From contig LUZK01000030.1 in the NCBI GenBank assembly GCA_001603595.1, forward strand, positions 1-62,567: a DNA stretch of 62,567 nt, in the 5' to 3' direction. Within the stretch, counting starts at the first letter, position 1. Every line of letters begins with the position of its first letter. The stretch comes from Bacteroidales bacterium Bact_19 (GTDB lineage: Bacteria; Bacteroidota; Bacteroidia; Bacteroidales; ML635J-15). Position numbers and translations under genes: made by a program. The notes beneath the pieces were generated by a model. It searched no databases. It was not told the origin of the DNA and saw only the letters and a list, made by a program, of their open reading frames with translations. Positions 19,131 through 28,689 of the stretch are shown here, in pieces.

Positions 19131-22100
19131 ATGGAACACAAATACTTTAAACCAGATTATATCTTCGAAGTGAGTTGGGAAGTCTGTAACAAAGTTGGCG
19201 GAATACACACAGTACTTAGTACAAAATCTATATCACTTTCGAAAAATTGTGGCAAATTAATTTTAATTGGTCCCGATGTTTGGAGAGATAACGAAGAACA
19301 TCCGGAGTTCGAAGAAGACAATTCTTTGTTTTCCGACTGGAAGCGAAAACTCGATTCGGAAAATTTAAGAGTTAGAGTCGGGCGTTGGAAAATACCCGGC
19401 AACCCGGTTGCATTGTTGGTTGATTTTTCAAATTACATCAGTCAAAAAGATCAGATTTTTTATGAATTCTGGGAGAAATACAAACTCGATTCATTGTCCG
19501 GACAATGGGATTACATCGAGCCGGCTTTGTTTGGTTATGCCTCCGGAAAAGTTATTGAAAGTTTTGTTAGATTTTACTCTTCAATTCACGATAAAATTAT
19601 CGCCCATTTCCACGAGTGGATGACAGGTACGGGAATTCTGTATCTAAAGAACGAAATGCCTCAGATAGCTACAGCTTTCACCACTCATGCAACTGTAATT
19701 GGCCGTTGTGTTGCCGGAAATAGAATACCTTTATATAAAAATCTCGAAAAACTTAATGCTGATCTTTTATCTGTAGAGTTTAACATAGTTTCTAAACAAA
19801 GTCTCGAAAAAATTAGTGCTCAGAATGCCGATGTTTTTACTACTGTAAGCGAAATTACTGCTCAGGAATGTCTTCAGTTTTTGAAAAAAAGTGTTGACAA
19901 AGTTACACCTAACGGATTTGAAGATAATTTCGTGCCGGCTGAAGAGGAATATAAAAATAAACGTGCTCATGCTCGCAAAATGTTTATTTCTGTTGCCGAA
20001 GCCCTTACTGATTACAAATTTAATCAGGACCCAATTATCCTTGCAACTTCAGGAAGGTACGAATTTTATAATAAAGGATATGATTTGTTTATTGATTCAT
20101 TGGGGCAGATAAATAAGAACAAAAACATTAAAAAAGAAGTTTTGGCATATATTCTTGTTCCTGCTAATCATTACGGCCCAATAAAGAATCTTTACAATAA
20201 AATCAACAAAATCGAAGGCGATCAACATATTCATAATAAACATTTAACTCATAATTTACATGATCCGGAATATGATCCTATTATAAAGAGAATAGAAGAA
20301 AACGAATTATTTAATTCTCCCGATGATAAGGTTAAAGTTGTTTTTGTTCCTTCGTATCTTAACGGTGATGATGGTATTTTTAACACAAAATATTATGATT
20401 TGCTTCCCGGATTGGATCTCACAGCTTTTGTTTCGTATTACGAGCCATGGGGATATACGCCTCTTGAATCTACAGCTTTTGGAATTCCCACGATAACAAC
20501 AAGTCTGGCCGGTTTTGGCAAATGGATGAAAAATTACTCCGAAACAGAAAAATGTGTAAAAGTTATTGAACGTACAGATGAAAATTCTGATTTCGTTATT
20601 ACAGAAATCGTTAATTATGTTGAGAATTTTTCTCGCCTGACAGATGATGACATTGAAGCTCTGCGTAAATGTGCAAAAAATGCAGCATCGAAAGCTCTTT
20701 GGAAAAACCTTATCTTTGAATACCTCGAAGCCTATAATATTGCTTTTCAGAAAATTAAAGAGCGTCATGATATTATCCTGCAAAAACCTGTTATCAGAAA
20801 AATTACAGAAACTGCTGTTTTGGAAGTTCAAGAACCGGTTTGGAGAAAGATTGAAGTTCAGACAATTCTGCCCGAAAAATTCAAATGCCTTGATAAATTT
20901 GCTTTAAATTTATGGTGGTCTTGGAATCCAAAGGCTGCAAAGATGTTTAAATATATTAGCCCGGAATTATGGAAAAAATCTGAATATAATCCCGTTGTTT
21001 TCCTCGATAGCATAAGCTCAGAAAGGTTGTCCGAACTCGAAAACGATACTTGCTTTTTGAAAATGTACGAAGAGGTGTGTAATGATTTTAAAGCTTATAT
21101 GAAAGAAGCTGAAAATAAAAAACCACCGAAAATTGCGTATTTTTCCATGGAGTTCGGCTTGATAGATTGTGTTAAGATTTTTTCTGGGGGTTTAGGTATT
21201 CTTGCCGGGGATTACCTCAAAGAAGCCAGTGATTCGAATATTGATATGGTTGGTATAGGCTTGCTTTACCGTTATGGATATTTTAAGCAAAAACTTACTT
21301 CTTACGGTGATCAGCAAGCTGAATACATACCCCAAAATTTCGACAAAATGCCTATACTTCCCGTTCGGGATGAAAATGGTGCTCAGTTAAAAACAGCTGT
21401 AAATTTTCCCGGACGTACTGTTTATGCTAAAATCTGGGAAGTAAATGTAGGTCGAGTTAAACTCTATTTGCTTGATACTGACACTGAAGATAACCAGGAA
21501 CAGGACCGCTATATAACATCTCAATTATACGGCGGCGACAGCGAAATGCGATTTAAACAAGAAATGATTCTCGGGGTTGCTGGTGTTAGAGCATTGCACG
21601 AATTAAAAATCTATCCTGATGTTTATCACTGCAACGAAGGTCATGCTGCATTTATCGGTCTAGAAAGATTGAGATTATTACGTACGAAACGTAATCTTAA
21701 ATTTGACGAGGCTCTAGAAATAATAAGAGCATCAACTTTATTTACTACTCACACTCCTGTACCTGCCGGACACGATGCTTTCGACGAAAACCTTATGCGT
21801 GTTTATATGGCTCATTATCCCGAAAGATTGAAAATCACATGGGAAGAAATGATGAAACTCGGAAAATTGAAACCCGATGAGAAGTTCTCTATGAGTTTTT
21901 TAGCATCAAATGTTTCTCAGGAAATAAATGGAGTGTCGAAATTACACGGCGAAGTTTCAAAAAAAATGTTTGTGGATTTGTGGCCGGGATATTTTGCTAA
22001 GGAAAACCATGTTGGATATGTTACTAATGGTGTGCATTTTAAAACATGGGCAGCAAAAGAATGGCAGGAACTTTACATAAACACTTTTGGAACCGAATTC

Positions 22101-23360
22101 CTGAAAGACCAATCAAATCCCGAACATTGGAGAAAAATTCATGATGTTGATGATATCGTCATCTGGAAATTACGTCAGCATTTCAGAAAAAAACTCGTCA
22201 ACTACGTTAAAGAAAAAGCTAAACAAAATATAATCAGACGCTACGATGATCCGAAATATTTAGTTGATATTCAAGAAAAAATTAACGAAAATGTTTTAAC
22301 CATCGGTTTTGCAAGACGTTTTGCTACTTACAAACGGGGAGATTTGTTACTCAGAAATCCCGACAGATTGGCCAGAATTCTCAATAATAAAGAAATGCCC
22401 GTACAAATTTTATTTGCCGGTAAAGCCCACCCAAACGACGTGGCAGGTCAAAAACTTATTAAGAGAATTGTTGAATTGTCAAAAATGCCGGCATTCCTCG
22501 GTAAAATAATTTTTATCGAAGATTATGATATAAATCTTGCAAAAAAACTCGTCCAGGGAGTTGATATCTGGTTAAATACTCCTACTCGACCCATGGAAGC
22601 AAGCGGAACAAGCGGAATGAAAGCCGTAATGAACGGAGTGCTCCATTTCAGCGTTTTAGACGGATGGTGGGTCGAAGGATACAGAGAAAATGCCGGTTGG
22701 GCATTGCCAGCCGAAAGAACATACCAAAATCAGGATTTCCAGAATGAATTGGATGCTCAGGTAATATTTAGCATGCTGGAAAACGAAATAGTTCCTCTGT
22801 TTTATAATCGCGACGAAAACGGCATTCCTCACGAATGGGTAAAATTTATTAAAAATTCTATCGCTGAAATAGCTCCGCAATTCACAACAAAACGAATGAT
22901 TGATGATTATATTAAAAGATATTACTCAAAATTATACAGCCGTAGTCTCGAAATGAAAAAGAACGATTATGAAATGGCTGTAAGAATTGCTGAATGGAAA
23001 CGGAACGTCAGAAGAATCTGGGACGACGTTAAAGTTATTAGTGCTAGATTCCCCGATTACGAAACTCAGCCTATGAATTTGAATGAAAACTTCTACGGCG
23101 AAGTAACTCTCGACTTAAGCATGCTTAGCCCTGATGATGTTGGCGTTGAAGTTGTTATAACAGATAGTACTGATAAAATAAATGCAAACATTCTTGCAAA
23201 GTATCCCGGCAATCTGGTTGAAATAAATAACAAAATTGCTCGTTACGAAATTGTTGGAAGCACTAAAAAACCGGGATTCTATAATTATGCGGTGCGAATT
23301 TTCGCTAAAAACGATTTACTTCCTTATCCGCAGGATTCAGGTCTTGTTAAATGGGTTTAG
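19131..23360 (+). CDS. Fused glycogen synthase (GT3) and alpha-glucan phosphorylase (GT35)
   Basis: A 1409-residue fusion of enzymes that build and break glycogen. Residues 1 to about 560 are a eukaryote-like GT3 glycogen synthase: KVGGIHTVLS at 21-30, the donor-binding EPWGYTPLE near 437. A linker of about 40 residues follows. From about 595 comes the alpha-glucan phosphorylase with its family N-terminal region (LNLWWSWNPKAAKMF) and the pyridoxal-phosphate motif EASGTSGMKAVMNG, with Lys1164 as the cofactor lysine. The C-terminal 60 residues are beta-rich. GT3 synthase and phosphorylase are commonly adjacent in Bacteroidetes; here they form one polypeptide with no internal stop. The 3' end overlaps convergent queG by 14 bp. 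Confidence 0.95.
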   Translation: MEHKYFKPDYIFEVSWEVCNKVGGIHTVLSTKSISLSKNCGKLILIGPDVWRDNEEHPEFEEDNSLFSDWKRKLDSENLRVRVGRWKIPGNPVALLVDFSNYISQKDQIFYEFWEKYKLDSLSGQWDYIEPALFGYASGKVIESFVRFYSSIHDKIIAHFHEWMTGTGILYLKNEMPQIATAFTTHATVIGRCVAGNRIPLYKNLEKLNADLLSVEFNIVSKQSLEKISAQNADVFTTVSEITAQECLQFLKKSVDKVTPNGFEDNFVPAEEEYKNKRAHARKMFISVAEALTDYKFNQDPIILATSGRYEFYNKGYDLFIDSLGQINKNKNIKKEVLAYILVPANHYGPIKNLYNKINKIEGDQHIHNKHLTHNLHDPEYDPIIKRIEENELFNSPDDKVKVVFVPSYLNGDDGIFNTKYYDLLPGLDLTAFVSYYEPWGYTPLESTAFGIPTITTSLAGFGKWMKNYSETEKCVKVIERTDENSDFVITEIVNYVENFSRLTDDDIEALRKCAKNAASKALWKNLIFEYLEAYNIAFQKIKERHDIILQKPVIRKITETAVLEVQEPVWRKIEVQTILPEKFKCLDKFALNLWWSWNPKAAKMFKYISPELWKKSEYNPVVFLDSISSERLSELENDTCFLKMYEEVCNDFKAYMKEAENKKPPKIAYFSMEFGLIDCVKIFSGGLGILAGDYLKEASDSNIDMVGIGLLYRYGYFKQKLTSYGDQQAEYIPQNFDKMPILPVRDENGAQLKTAVNFPGRTVYAKIWEVNVGRVKLYLLDTDTEDNQEQDRYITSQLYGGDSEMRFKQEMILGVAGVRALHELKIYPDVYHCNEGHAAFIGLERLRLLRTKRNLKFDEALEIIRASTLFTTHTPVPAGHDAFDENLMRVYMAHYPERLKITWEEMMKLGKLKPDEKFSMSFLASNVSQEINGVSKLHGEVSKKMFVDLWPGYFAKENHVGYVTNGVHFKTWAAKEWQELYINTFGTEFLKDQSNPEHWRKIHDVDDIVIWKLRQHFRKKLVNYVKEKAKQNIIRRYDDPKYLVDIQEKINENVLTIGFARRFATYKRGDLLLRNPDRLARILNNKEMPVQILFAGKAHPNDVAGQKLIKRIVELSKMPAFLGKIIFIEDYDINLAKKLVQGVDIWLNTPTRPMEASGTSGMKAVMNGVLHFSVLDGWWVEGYRENAGWALPAERTYQNQDFQNELDAQVIFSMLENEIVPLFYNRDENGIPHEWVKFIKNSIAEIAPQFTTKRMIDDYIKRYYSKLYSRSLEMKKNDYEMAVRIAEWKRNVRRIWDDVKVISARFPDYETQPMNLNENFYGEVTLDLSMLSPDDVGVEVVITDSTDKINANILAKYPGNLVEINNKIARYEIVGSTKKPGFYNYAVRIFAKNDLLPYPQDSGLVKWV

Positions 23361-24288
23361 TGCTGTTGAAATTGCTGAGGATTATATTATAAGTTTTTAG
23401 TAATTTGTATCTTCCTGCTCTGGTTAATACGGTATTATTGTATATTTTCAAGAATTGACGATTGCTCAGACTCTTAAGTGAGTTTATATCGAAGTTTTCT
23501 ATTTCTTCGCAAAGCTTAAAATCAGGGTTTTTGTGCTTATTTTTACCTTTATTAAGCGGGCATACATCCTGGCAAATATCACATCCAAAGAGTTGATCAA
23601 CGATAGCATTTGCAATATTTTCGGGAATTTCATCTCTGGATTCAATTGTGTGATATGCTATGCACTTTTTGGCATCTAAAAAACCATTGTCTAGGGCATT
23701 AGTAGGACAGGATTTTTCACATAAAGTGCAATTCCCACAATCTTTATTTAACGGGACATCATAATTATTACTTTCGAGATTTGTTATTATATCCGAAACA
23801 AAAACATAAGAACCATACTCCTGATTTATGAGACAGGAATTTTTCCCAATAAAACCCAATCCGGATTGCACAGCAAAATATCTTTCGCTAAGCGGAACTG
23901 AATCAGTATAAAATCTGAATTCTGCTTCCGGATAATATTCTTTAAGTTTTTCAATTAGTTCTTGTCCTCTTATTCTTAATACTTTGTGATAATCTTTTCC
24001 GAGAGCATATTTAGCGATCTTGAAATTTTTAAAATCAGGTATTTTGTCGGGAAAATACGAAGTCAAAAGTGAAATTATTGATTTTGCTTCGAAACCGGTG
24101 ATCTCTGTTATGCTGTTGATAGAAATATTTTTTTTTAGATATTCCATTCCTGCATTGTTGTTTGCAGTGATCCAGCTTTCGTATTTTTTAATGTAATTAT
24201 CGGGTATTTCGGCTTTTGAAATACCGCAATCACAAAAACCACATTCTAAAGCAAGTTTTGATACTAATTCATGGTCTAATACAGCCAT
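23347..24288 (-). CDS. queG: Epoxyqueuosine reductase
   Basis: QueG performs the last step of queuosine synthesis, reducing epoxyqueuosine in tRNA with a cobalamin cofactor and two [4Fe-4S] clusters. About 313 residues, slightly short of the E. coli protein. Two ferredoxin-type motifs are visible: CGNCTLCEKSCP and CDICQDVCP. The family region GFIGKNSCLI is present. The ATG at 24288 overlaps the TGA of the upstream gene (TGATG), so the two are coupled; a TTG one codon earlier is less likely. The tail overlaps the convergent phosphorylase fusion gene by 14 bp. Confidence 0.93.
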   Translation of the reverse strand: MAVLDHELVSKLALECGFCDCGISKAEIPDNYIKKYESWITANNNAGMEYLKKNISINSITEITGFEAKSIISLLTSYFPDKIPDFKNFKIAKYALGKDYHKVLRIRGQELIEKLKEYYPEAEFRFYTDSVPLSERYFAVQSGLGFIGKNSCLINQEYGSYVFVSDIITNLESNNYDVPLNKDCGNCTLCEKSCPTNALDNGFLDAKKCIAYHTIESRDEIPENIANAIVDQLFGCDICQDVCPLNKGKNKHKNPDFKLCEEIENFDINSLKSLSNRQFLKIYNNTVLTRAGRYKLLKTYNIILSNFNSTKPI

Positions 24289-25382
24289 CAATCGTTGTTG
24301 TAGAGTTTTGAATTAAAATAAATACTTTCGGAATTAACTCCATATCTGAACTTAGGCAAAGACCCGTGAAGATCGAAATCAGTAACTTTTTCATATGTAA
24401 TTGTTTCTGTTTTATTCCCGTCGAAAAATTTCAAATATCCCATTTGGTCTTTGTAAACTAACACATTGTTATTACATTTATATTCTTCGGGAATATAATT
24501 TTCCAGTGTATAAACATTACCTTTATGGTAAACTTTAAAATAATTTTGAACAGCAAATACTACCAGATCATCAACAGCTTCATAAAAAATAGGCTTATCA
24601 AACGAAATAATTTCTGTTTTAAAATCATAAAAAATTTTGAGGTAATTACTTGCATCAATATAAACTACAAAATCGTGACCAGTTTTGAAAGATTGCGGTT
24701 CAAAATTTTCGAGATCAATAATTTCACCAAAATAAAAAACTCTGAAAACATTTACCGGTTCTTCGATATAAGCAAGAATATTTCGATTTGCGGAGAATGA
24801 TTTCAATCTGTCGGAAAAACAGATTTTTTCGATGTTACCTTCGAAAAAAACATTAAAATAGCCCTGATTATCATGAAATGCTCCAATATTTTCAACGACA
24901 GTAAATTCTTTGTATGTTCCACTGGCCAGAGCGTCATCAAGTTCGTAAATTTTATTATCGTAATAGGCTTTTAGTCTTTTTTCAATGTCATCAAACCACA
25001 AAATTAAATCGTTTCCTAAAGAAAATTTAGGAGAATACACACTTAATGTCTTTACTGTGCCGTGATCAAAAACTTTTACTTGAGTGTTTAATCTGAAAAC
25101 AACATAAGTATCGCTTGCAAAATATTCGGAAACAAAATTCGAAATTGAATTCACAAATTCATTATAATAAATTTTAAAATTTCCTGCATTATCTTCATAA
25201 GCCATTATAATATTTCCAATCTTGTGTGATCTTAATGGTAAATGTTCTATTTGCTTAATTTTACCGTTATCAAATATCATTACATTTCCTAAATAGTTAT
25301 TAAGGAATGAAATATTCTGCGAAAGCATCTGATTGATGGTTATAATGTTCAAGATTAGTATTAAACTGGCAAATAATTTCAT
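24288..25382 (-). CDS. Secreted protein with internal beta-repeats, function unknown
   Basis: A 364-residue protein with a signal peptide (hydrophobic residues 3-20, ending MLSQ). The rest consists of about eight imperfect repeats of 40-45 residues, each with a pattern like V-VY-D--G-LK-FY-G. This suggests a beta-propeller or beta-solenoid fold, like WG- or kelch-type repeats, in the periplasm or outside. I do not recognise the family. It is translationally coupled to queG downstream but need not share its function. A -7 element for it lies at 25414-25421. Confidence 0.75.
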   Translation of the reverse strand: MKLFASLILILNIITINQMLSQNISFLNNYLGNVMIFDNGKIKQIEHLPLRSHKIGNIIMAYEDNAGNFKIYYNEFVNSISNFVSEYFASDTYVVFRLNTQVKVFDHGTVKTLSVYSPKFSLGNDLILWFDDIEKRLKAYYDNKIYELDDALASGTYKEFTVVENIGAFHDNQGYFNVFFEGNIEKICFSDRLKSFSANRNILAYIEEPVNVFRVFYFGEIIDLENFEPQSFKTGHDFVVYIDASNYLKIFYDFKTEIISFDKPIFYEAVDDLVVFAVQNYFKVYHKGNVYTLENYIPEEYKCNNNVLVYKDQMGYLKFFDGNKTETITYEKVTDFDLHGSLPKFRYGVNSESIYFNSKLYNND

Positions 25383-25413
25383 GATATTAAATTTTAATCC
25401 TTAATATGATAAA

Positions 25414-25440
25414 CAAATATAGTTAAAACTTTTATTTTTG
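25414..25440. promoter_or_regulatory. Divergent promoters between the secreted protein and thiL
   Basis: Two -7 elements lie back to back: TATATTTG on the minus strand (25414-25421) for the secreted protein and queG, and TATTTTTG on the plus strand (25433-25440) for thiL. They are only 11 bp apart, so the two promoters should compete for polymerase. No TPP riboswitch fold is visible in the short thiL leader. Confidence 0.45.
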
Positions 25441-25469
25441 TAATAATATTAACAAAAATATTGCCGTAA

Positions 25470-26513
25470 ATGGAAAACAAAAAAAAATTAAGAAAAATTT
25501 CGGAATTGGGAGAGTTTGGCTTAATAGATTATATTACAAAAGATTTCAATCAAAGTAAAGATGGCCTAATTAAAGGAATTGGTGATGATGCAGCTGTTTT
25601 TGAAACAAAAAATAAACTTTCAGTTATTACAACCGATTTACTTGTTGAGGGAGTTCATTTTAATTTAATTTACACTCCTCTAAAGCATCTTGGTTATAAA
25701 TCTGTAGTTGTGAATTTGAGTGATTTGTATTCTATGAATGCAGTTCCTCAATACATATTGGTTTCAATAGCATTAAGTGCAAAATTTTCTGTTGAAGCTG
25801 TCGAAGAAATTTATAAAGGCATAAAACTCGCATGCGAAAGATTTGGAGTAGTGTTAATTGGTGGTGATACTACAAGTTCTTTATCAGGATTGTTCATCAA
25901 TATTACTGCCATTGGTTTTGCTGAAAAAGATAAGGTTTATTACCGTTCGGGGGCAAAAAAGAACGACCTTATTTGTGTAAGCGGAGATCTTGGAGCAGCT
26001 TATATGGGATTGCAAATACTCGAAAGAGAAAAAGAAATTTTTCTTAAAGACAGTTACATAAAACCGGACTTCGAAGGTTTTGATTATCTGATTGAAAGAC
26101 AGCTTAAGCCCGAACCACGTAGGGATATAATTCATTTTATCGAAGAAAATAACATAAAGGTAAATGCAATGATAGATATTTCTGATGGTCTTTCTTCTGA
26201 ACTGTTGCATTTATGTAAAAATTCAAACTTAGGTTGTAGAGTATATTCCGAAAAAATTCCGATAAATCCTCAAACAGAAGCAGCTGCCGATAAGTTCAGA
26301 ATTGATGCTCTTACCGCAGCTTTGAATGGGGGTGAAGATTATGAACTTTTATTCACTGCTCCTATAGAAATGAAAGAAAAATTAGAAAAGCATAACGATA
26401 TAAGCATTATTGGCTACATTACAGAAGATATTGCAAAAGTTCTGGTTACACCAACAGGTTCTGAAATTGAGCTTAAAGCTCAGGGTTGGAATGCAATGAG
26501 TAAAAATGACTAA
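25470..26513 (+). CDS. thiL: Thiamine-monophosphate kinase
   Basis: ThiL phosphorylates thiamine monophosphate to the active cofactor thiamine diphosphate using ATP. The 347-residue protein has the AIR-synthase-like layout. Motifs: KGIGDDAAVF near residue 40, TTDLLVEGVHF near 55, GGDTTSS near 132, MIDISDGLSSEL near 233 and GGEDYELLFT near 290. It ends one base before the convergent response-regulator gene. No other thiamine genes are in the window. Confidence 0.96.
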   Translation: MENKKKLRKISELGEFGLIDYITKDFNQSKDGLIKGIGDDAAVFETKNKLSVITTDLLVEGVHFNLIYTPLKHLGYKSVVVNLSDLYSMNAVPQYILVSIALSAKFSVEAVEEIYKGIKLACERFGVVLIGGDTTSSLSGLFINITAIGFAEKDKVYYRSGAKKNDLICVSGDLGAAYMGLQILEREKEIFLKDSYIKPDFEGFDYLIERQLKPEPRRDIIHFIEENNIKVNAMIDISDGLSSELLHLCKNSNLGCRVYSEKIPINPQTEAAADKFRIDALTAALNGGEDYELLFTAPIEMKEKLEKHNDISIIGYITEDIAKVLVTPTGSEIELKAQGWNAMSKND

Positions 26514-26514
26514 G

Positions 26515-27204
26515 TTATTTTGATATTTCTATTTTATATCCGATACCTTTGACTGTCTTTATTATATCTTCTCCTATTTTGTCTCTAAGTTTGCGTATAT
26601 GAACGTCAATGGTTCTTTCGCCGACATATGAATCTCCCCATACTTCATCATAAATTTCGTCGCGATGAAAAACTTTTCCGGGCTTCGAAGCAAGAAGCTC
26701 CAGAAGTTTGAATTCTTTTCGCGGTAAAATTATTTGTTTGCCGTTTTTCCAAACAATAAATTGGTCTTTGTCAATTTTAATAACTCCTAAATCTATTATC
26801 GAGTTTTCTTTTCCGGTTTGTAACGAAGATTTTTCTCTTCGTAAAAGAGCTTCGACCCTTTTAATCAATACTTTAGGGTTTACAGGCTTTGCCACAAAAT
26901 CATCAGCTCCCGATTCAAAGCCGGCAATCTGTGAAAAATCTTCTCCTCTTGCTGTCAAAAACATTTTATATCCGGTAATCTGATCTTTTCTTTTGTGTAT
27001 CTCTTCGCAAAGCTGAATGCCATCCATACCTTTCATCATTATGTCAATTATTATTACCGATGGGTTATGTTCTATCGCGGATTTTAATCCCGAAATTCCA
27101 TCTTTGGCTCTATAAACAATAAAACCTTCTTTTTTGAAATTATATTCCAGAAACTCCAGAATATCTTCGTCATCATCTATTAATAATATTGAAAATTTTT
27201 CCAT
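26515..27204 (-). CDS. OmpR/PhoB-family response regulator
   Basis: A 229-residue two-component regulator. The N-terminal receiver domain has the acidic pair in LLIDDDEDILEF, the phosphorylated Asp54 (IIIDIMM) and the conserved lysine in AKPVNPKVL. The C-terminal winged helix (about 130-229) has ERTIDVHIRKLRDKI and VKGIGYKI, typical of OmpR/PhoB. The receiver segment SQIAGFESGADDFVAKP is the form seen in Bacteroidetes PhoB-like regulators. I start it at the ATG at 27204; a TTG at 27228 would add eight unneeded residues. No histidine kinase is adjacent. The TTAA direct repeats in the divergent region (27267-27323) and the phosphatase genes nearby suggest, but do not prove, phosphate control. 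Confidence 0.93.
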   Translation of the reverse strand: MEKFSILLIDDDEDILEFLEYNFKKEGFIVYRAKDGISGLKSAIEHNPSVIIIDIMMKGMDGIQLCEEIHKRKDQITGYKMFLTARGEDFSQIAGFESGADDFVAKPVNPKVLIKRVEALLRREKSSLQTGKENSIIDLGVIKIDKDQFIVWKNGKQIILPRKEFKLLELLASKPGKVFHRDEIYDEVWGDSYVGERTIDVHIRKLRDKIGEDIIKTVKGIGYKIEISK

Positions 27205-27266
27205 AAAACTAATTTTTTTTTGCTCCAATTATAATTAGGTTTATTTAATAACAAGAAAAATGGCCT

Positions 27267-27323
27267 TTAAGTTTGTGTTAAGATTTTAAATTTTATATCA
27301 AAAAACTTAACTATTAGGTAACA
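27267..27323 (+). promoter_or_regulatory. Two pairs of 11-bp-spaced TTAA(G/C) direct repeats (putative PhoB-type sites)
   Basis: Pair one is TTAAGT at 27267 and TTAAGA at 27278; pair two is TTAACT at 27307 and GTAACA at 27318. Within each pair the spacing is 11 bp, one helical turn, as expected for tandem binding by an OmpR-family dimer. The region lies between the response-regulator gene and the lipoprotein gene. Similar repeats occur at 31574-31612 and 45849-45886. Unlike those, no good TAnnTTTG element follows at the matching distance. Confidence 0.45.
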
Positions 27324-27398
27324 TAAAATTATTATCAAATTAAAAAACTTTAAAATAAGAGATTGTTTTTTTGCTTCATAAATTTTAAAACAAGAATT

Positions 27399-28607
27399 AT
27401 GAAAAAAGTATTTAGTTTAATTTTAGTTTTTGCTAGTTTGATTTATGTAATGAATTCGTGTAAACCTAAAGATCCGGAAGAAGAACCGGAAACAACTGTT
27501 GTTATTTCTCAAAACATCACTCAAAACACTACTTGGGAAACAGGTAAGACTTACATTTTGGCTGGAAGAATTTCTGTAGTTTCTGGTGTTACTTTAACAA
27601 TTCAACCGGGTGTAGTTGTTAAAGGGCAGGCCGGAACCGGAGCTAATGCAACTGCACTGATTATTGCTCGCGGAGCTCAGATCATTGCTGAAGGAACTGC
27701 AACTCAACCAATTATTTTTACTTCTATTGCTGATGAAATTGAACCGGGAATGATTGCAAGTCCTAATATGGATCCAAACATGAGCGCATTATGGGGAGGA
27801 TTAATAGTATTAGGTAATGCTCCAATTTCTGCAGCTGCAGCATCTGTTCAGATCGAAGGTATTCCTGCTTCAGACCAGAATGGTTTGTATGGCGGAAATA
27901 ACCCCGACGATAATTCCGGTGTTTTGAAGTATATTTCTATTCGCCATGGAGGAGCAAATATTGGCGAAGGAAACGAAATAAACGGCCTTACACTCGGTGG
28001 TGTAGGAAGAGGAACAGTTGTTGAAAATATAGAAATTGTTTCTAACCAAGATGATGGAATCGAAATTTTCGGCGGAACTGTAAATGTAAAAAATGTTTTA
28101 GTTTGGAATGTTGAAGATGATGGAATTGACACTGATCAAGGATGGTCAGGAACTCTGGATAACTTTATCGTTATTTGTGGTCCGAATACCGATCATGCTC
28201 TCGAAATTGACGGTCCGGAAGGTTCTTTAATGGCAGCCCATACTGTGAAAAACGGTTCATTAAAAGGGCATCATAATTCAGAATTAGGAGATTTCAGAGA
28301 CGGGGCAAGAGGTACATTCGAAAATATATATTTCTTTGGATTTACGGATCCTGAATCTAGTGAAGGCCGTGGTGATTTATCATTATCCGGCACTCAAACA
28401 TTAGAGAATTTTGCAAACGGGATTTTGACATTTAATAATTTACAAATTACTCCTGCTGAAGGTGTAGAATTAAGTGCAATTTTCAAAAATGGTGTTGCTC
28501 AGTATGCAACTTCTGTTGCACTTAAAGCTAATACCGTTGGTGCTGATAAATCAAAATTCACATTTACTTGGGCAAACCAAAATAGTGAACTTGTTGATTT
28601 TAAATAA
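27399..28607 (+). CDS. Outer-surface lipoprotein with right-handed beta-helix-like repeats
   Basis: A 402-residue lipoprotein: signal peptide MKKVFSLILVFASLIYVMNS with the lipidated Cys21, then a charged linker (KPKDPEEEPE). The body resembles parallel beta-helix proteins: a start like TLTIQPGVVVKG, then G-rich short repeats (GGTVNVKNVLVWNVEDDG, NDGI-like turns). The start is the ATG at 27399, which gives the signal peptide; an in-frame upstream ATG (27363) adds an unlikely leader. A TonB-dependent receptor follows after a hairpin, and TTAAC-type repeats lie upstream. I infer that it helps the receptor capture a ligand at the cell surface. The ligand is unknown. Confidence 0.82.
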   Translation: MKKVFSLILVFASLIYVMNSCKPKDPEEEPETTVVISQNITQNTTWETGKTYILAGRISVVSGVTLTIQPGVVVKGQAGTGANATALIIARGAQIIAEGTATQPIIFTSIADEIEPGMIASPNMDPNMSALWGGLIVLGNAPISAAAASVQIEGIPASDQNGLYGGNNPDDNSGVLKYISIRHGGANIGEGNEINGLTLGGVGRGTVVENIEIVSNQDDGIEIFGGTVNVKNVLVWNVEDDGIDTDQGWSGTLDNFIVICGPNTDHALEIDGPEGSLMAAHTVKNGSLKGHHNSELGDFRDGARGTFENIYFFGFTDPESSEGRGDLSLSGTQTLENFANGILTFNNLQITPAEGVELSAIFKNGVAQYATSVALKANTVGADKSKFTFTWANQNSELVDFK

Positions 28608-28628
28608 GATTTTAATATTTTAAAAAAT

Positions 28629-28658
28629 AAAACTCGCAAGATAAGTCTTGCGAGTTTT
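28629..28658 (+). terminator. Perfect 13-bp hairpin between lipoprotein and TonB receptor genes
   Basis: AAAACTCGCAAGA, loop TAAG, TCTTGCGAGTTTT. It has a terminator's stem and a short T tract (four T inside the stem end). The receptor gene 32 bp downstream shows no promoter of its own, so the hairpin may act as a partial terminator or protect the 3' end of the lipoprotein message. Confidence 0.8.
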
Positions 28659-28689
28659 ATCTGTTTAATAAATTGTATTATAAAGTATT

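Noticed and set aside
20307-20831. A 174-codon open frame on the minus strand inside the glycogen fusion gene
   Set aside because: It lies opposite a strongly conserved enzyme domain and has no family features or promoter.
25441-25469. TPP riboswitch before thiL
   Set aside because: The leader is under 30 bases and lacks the conserved CUGAGA-type core.
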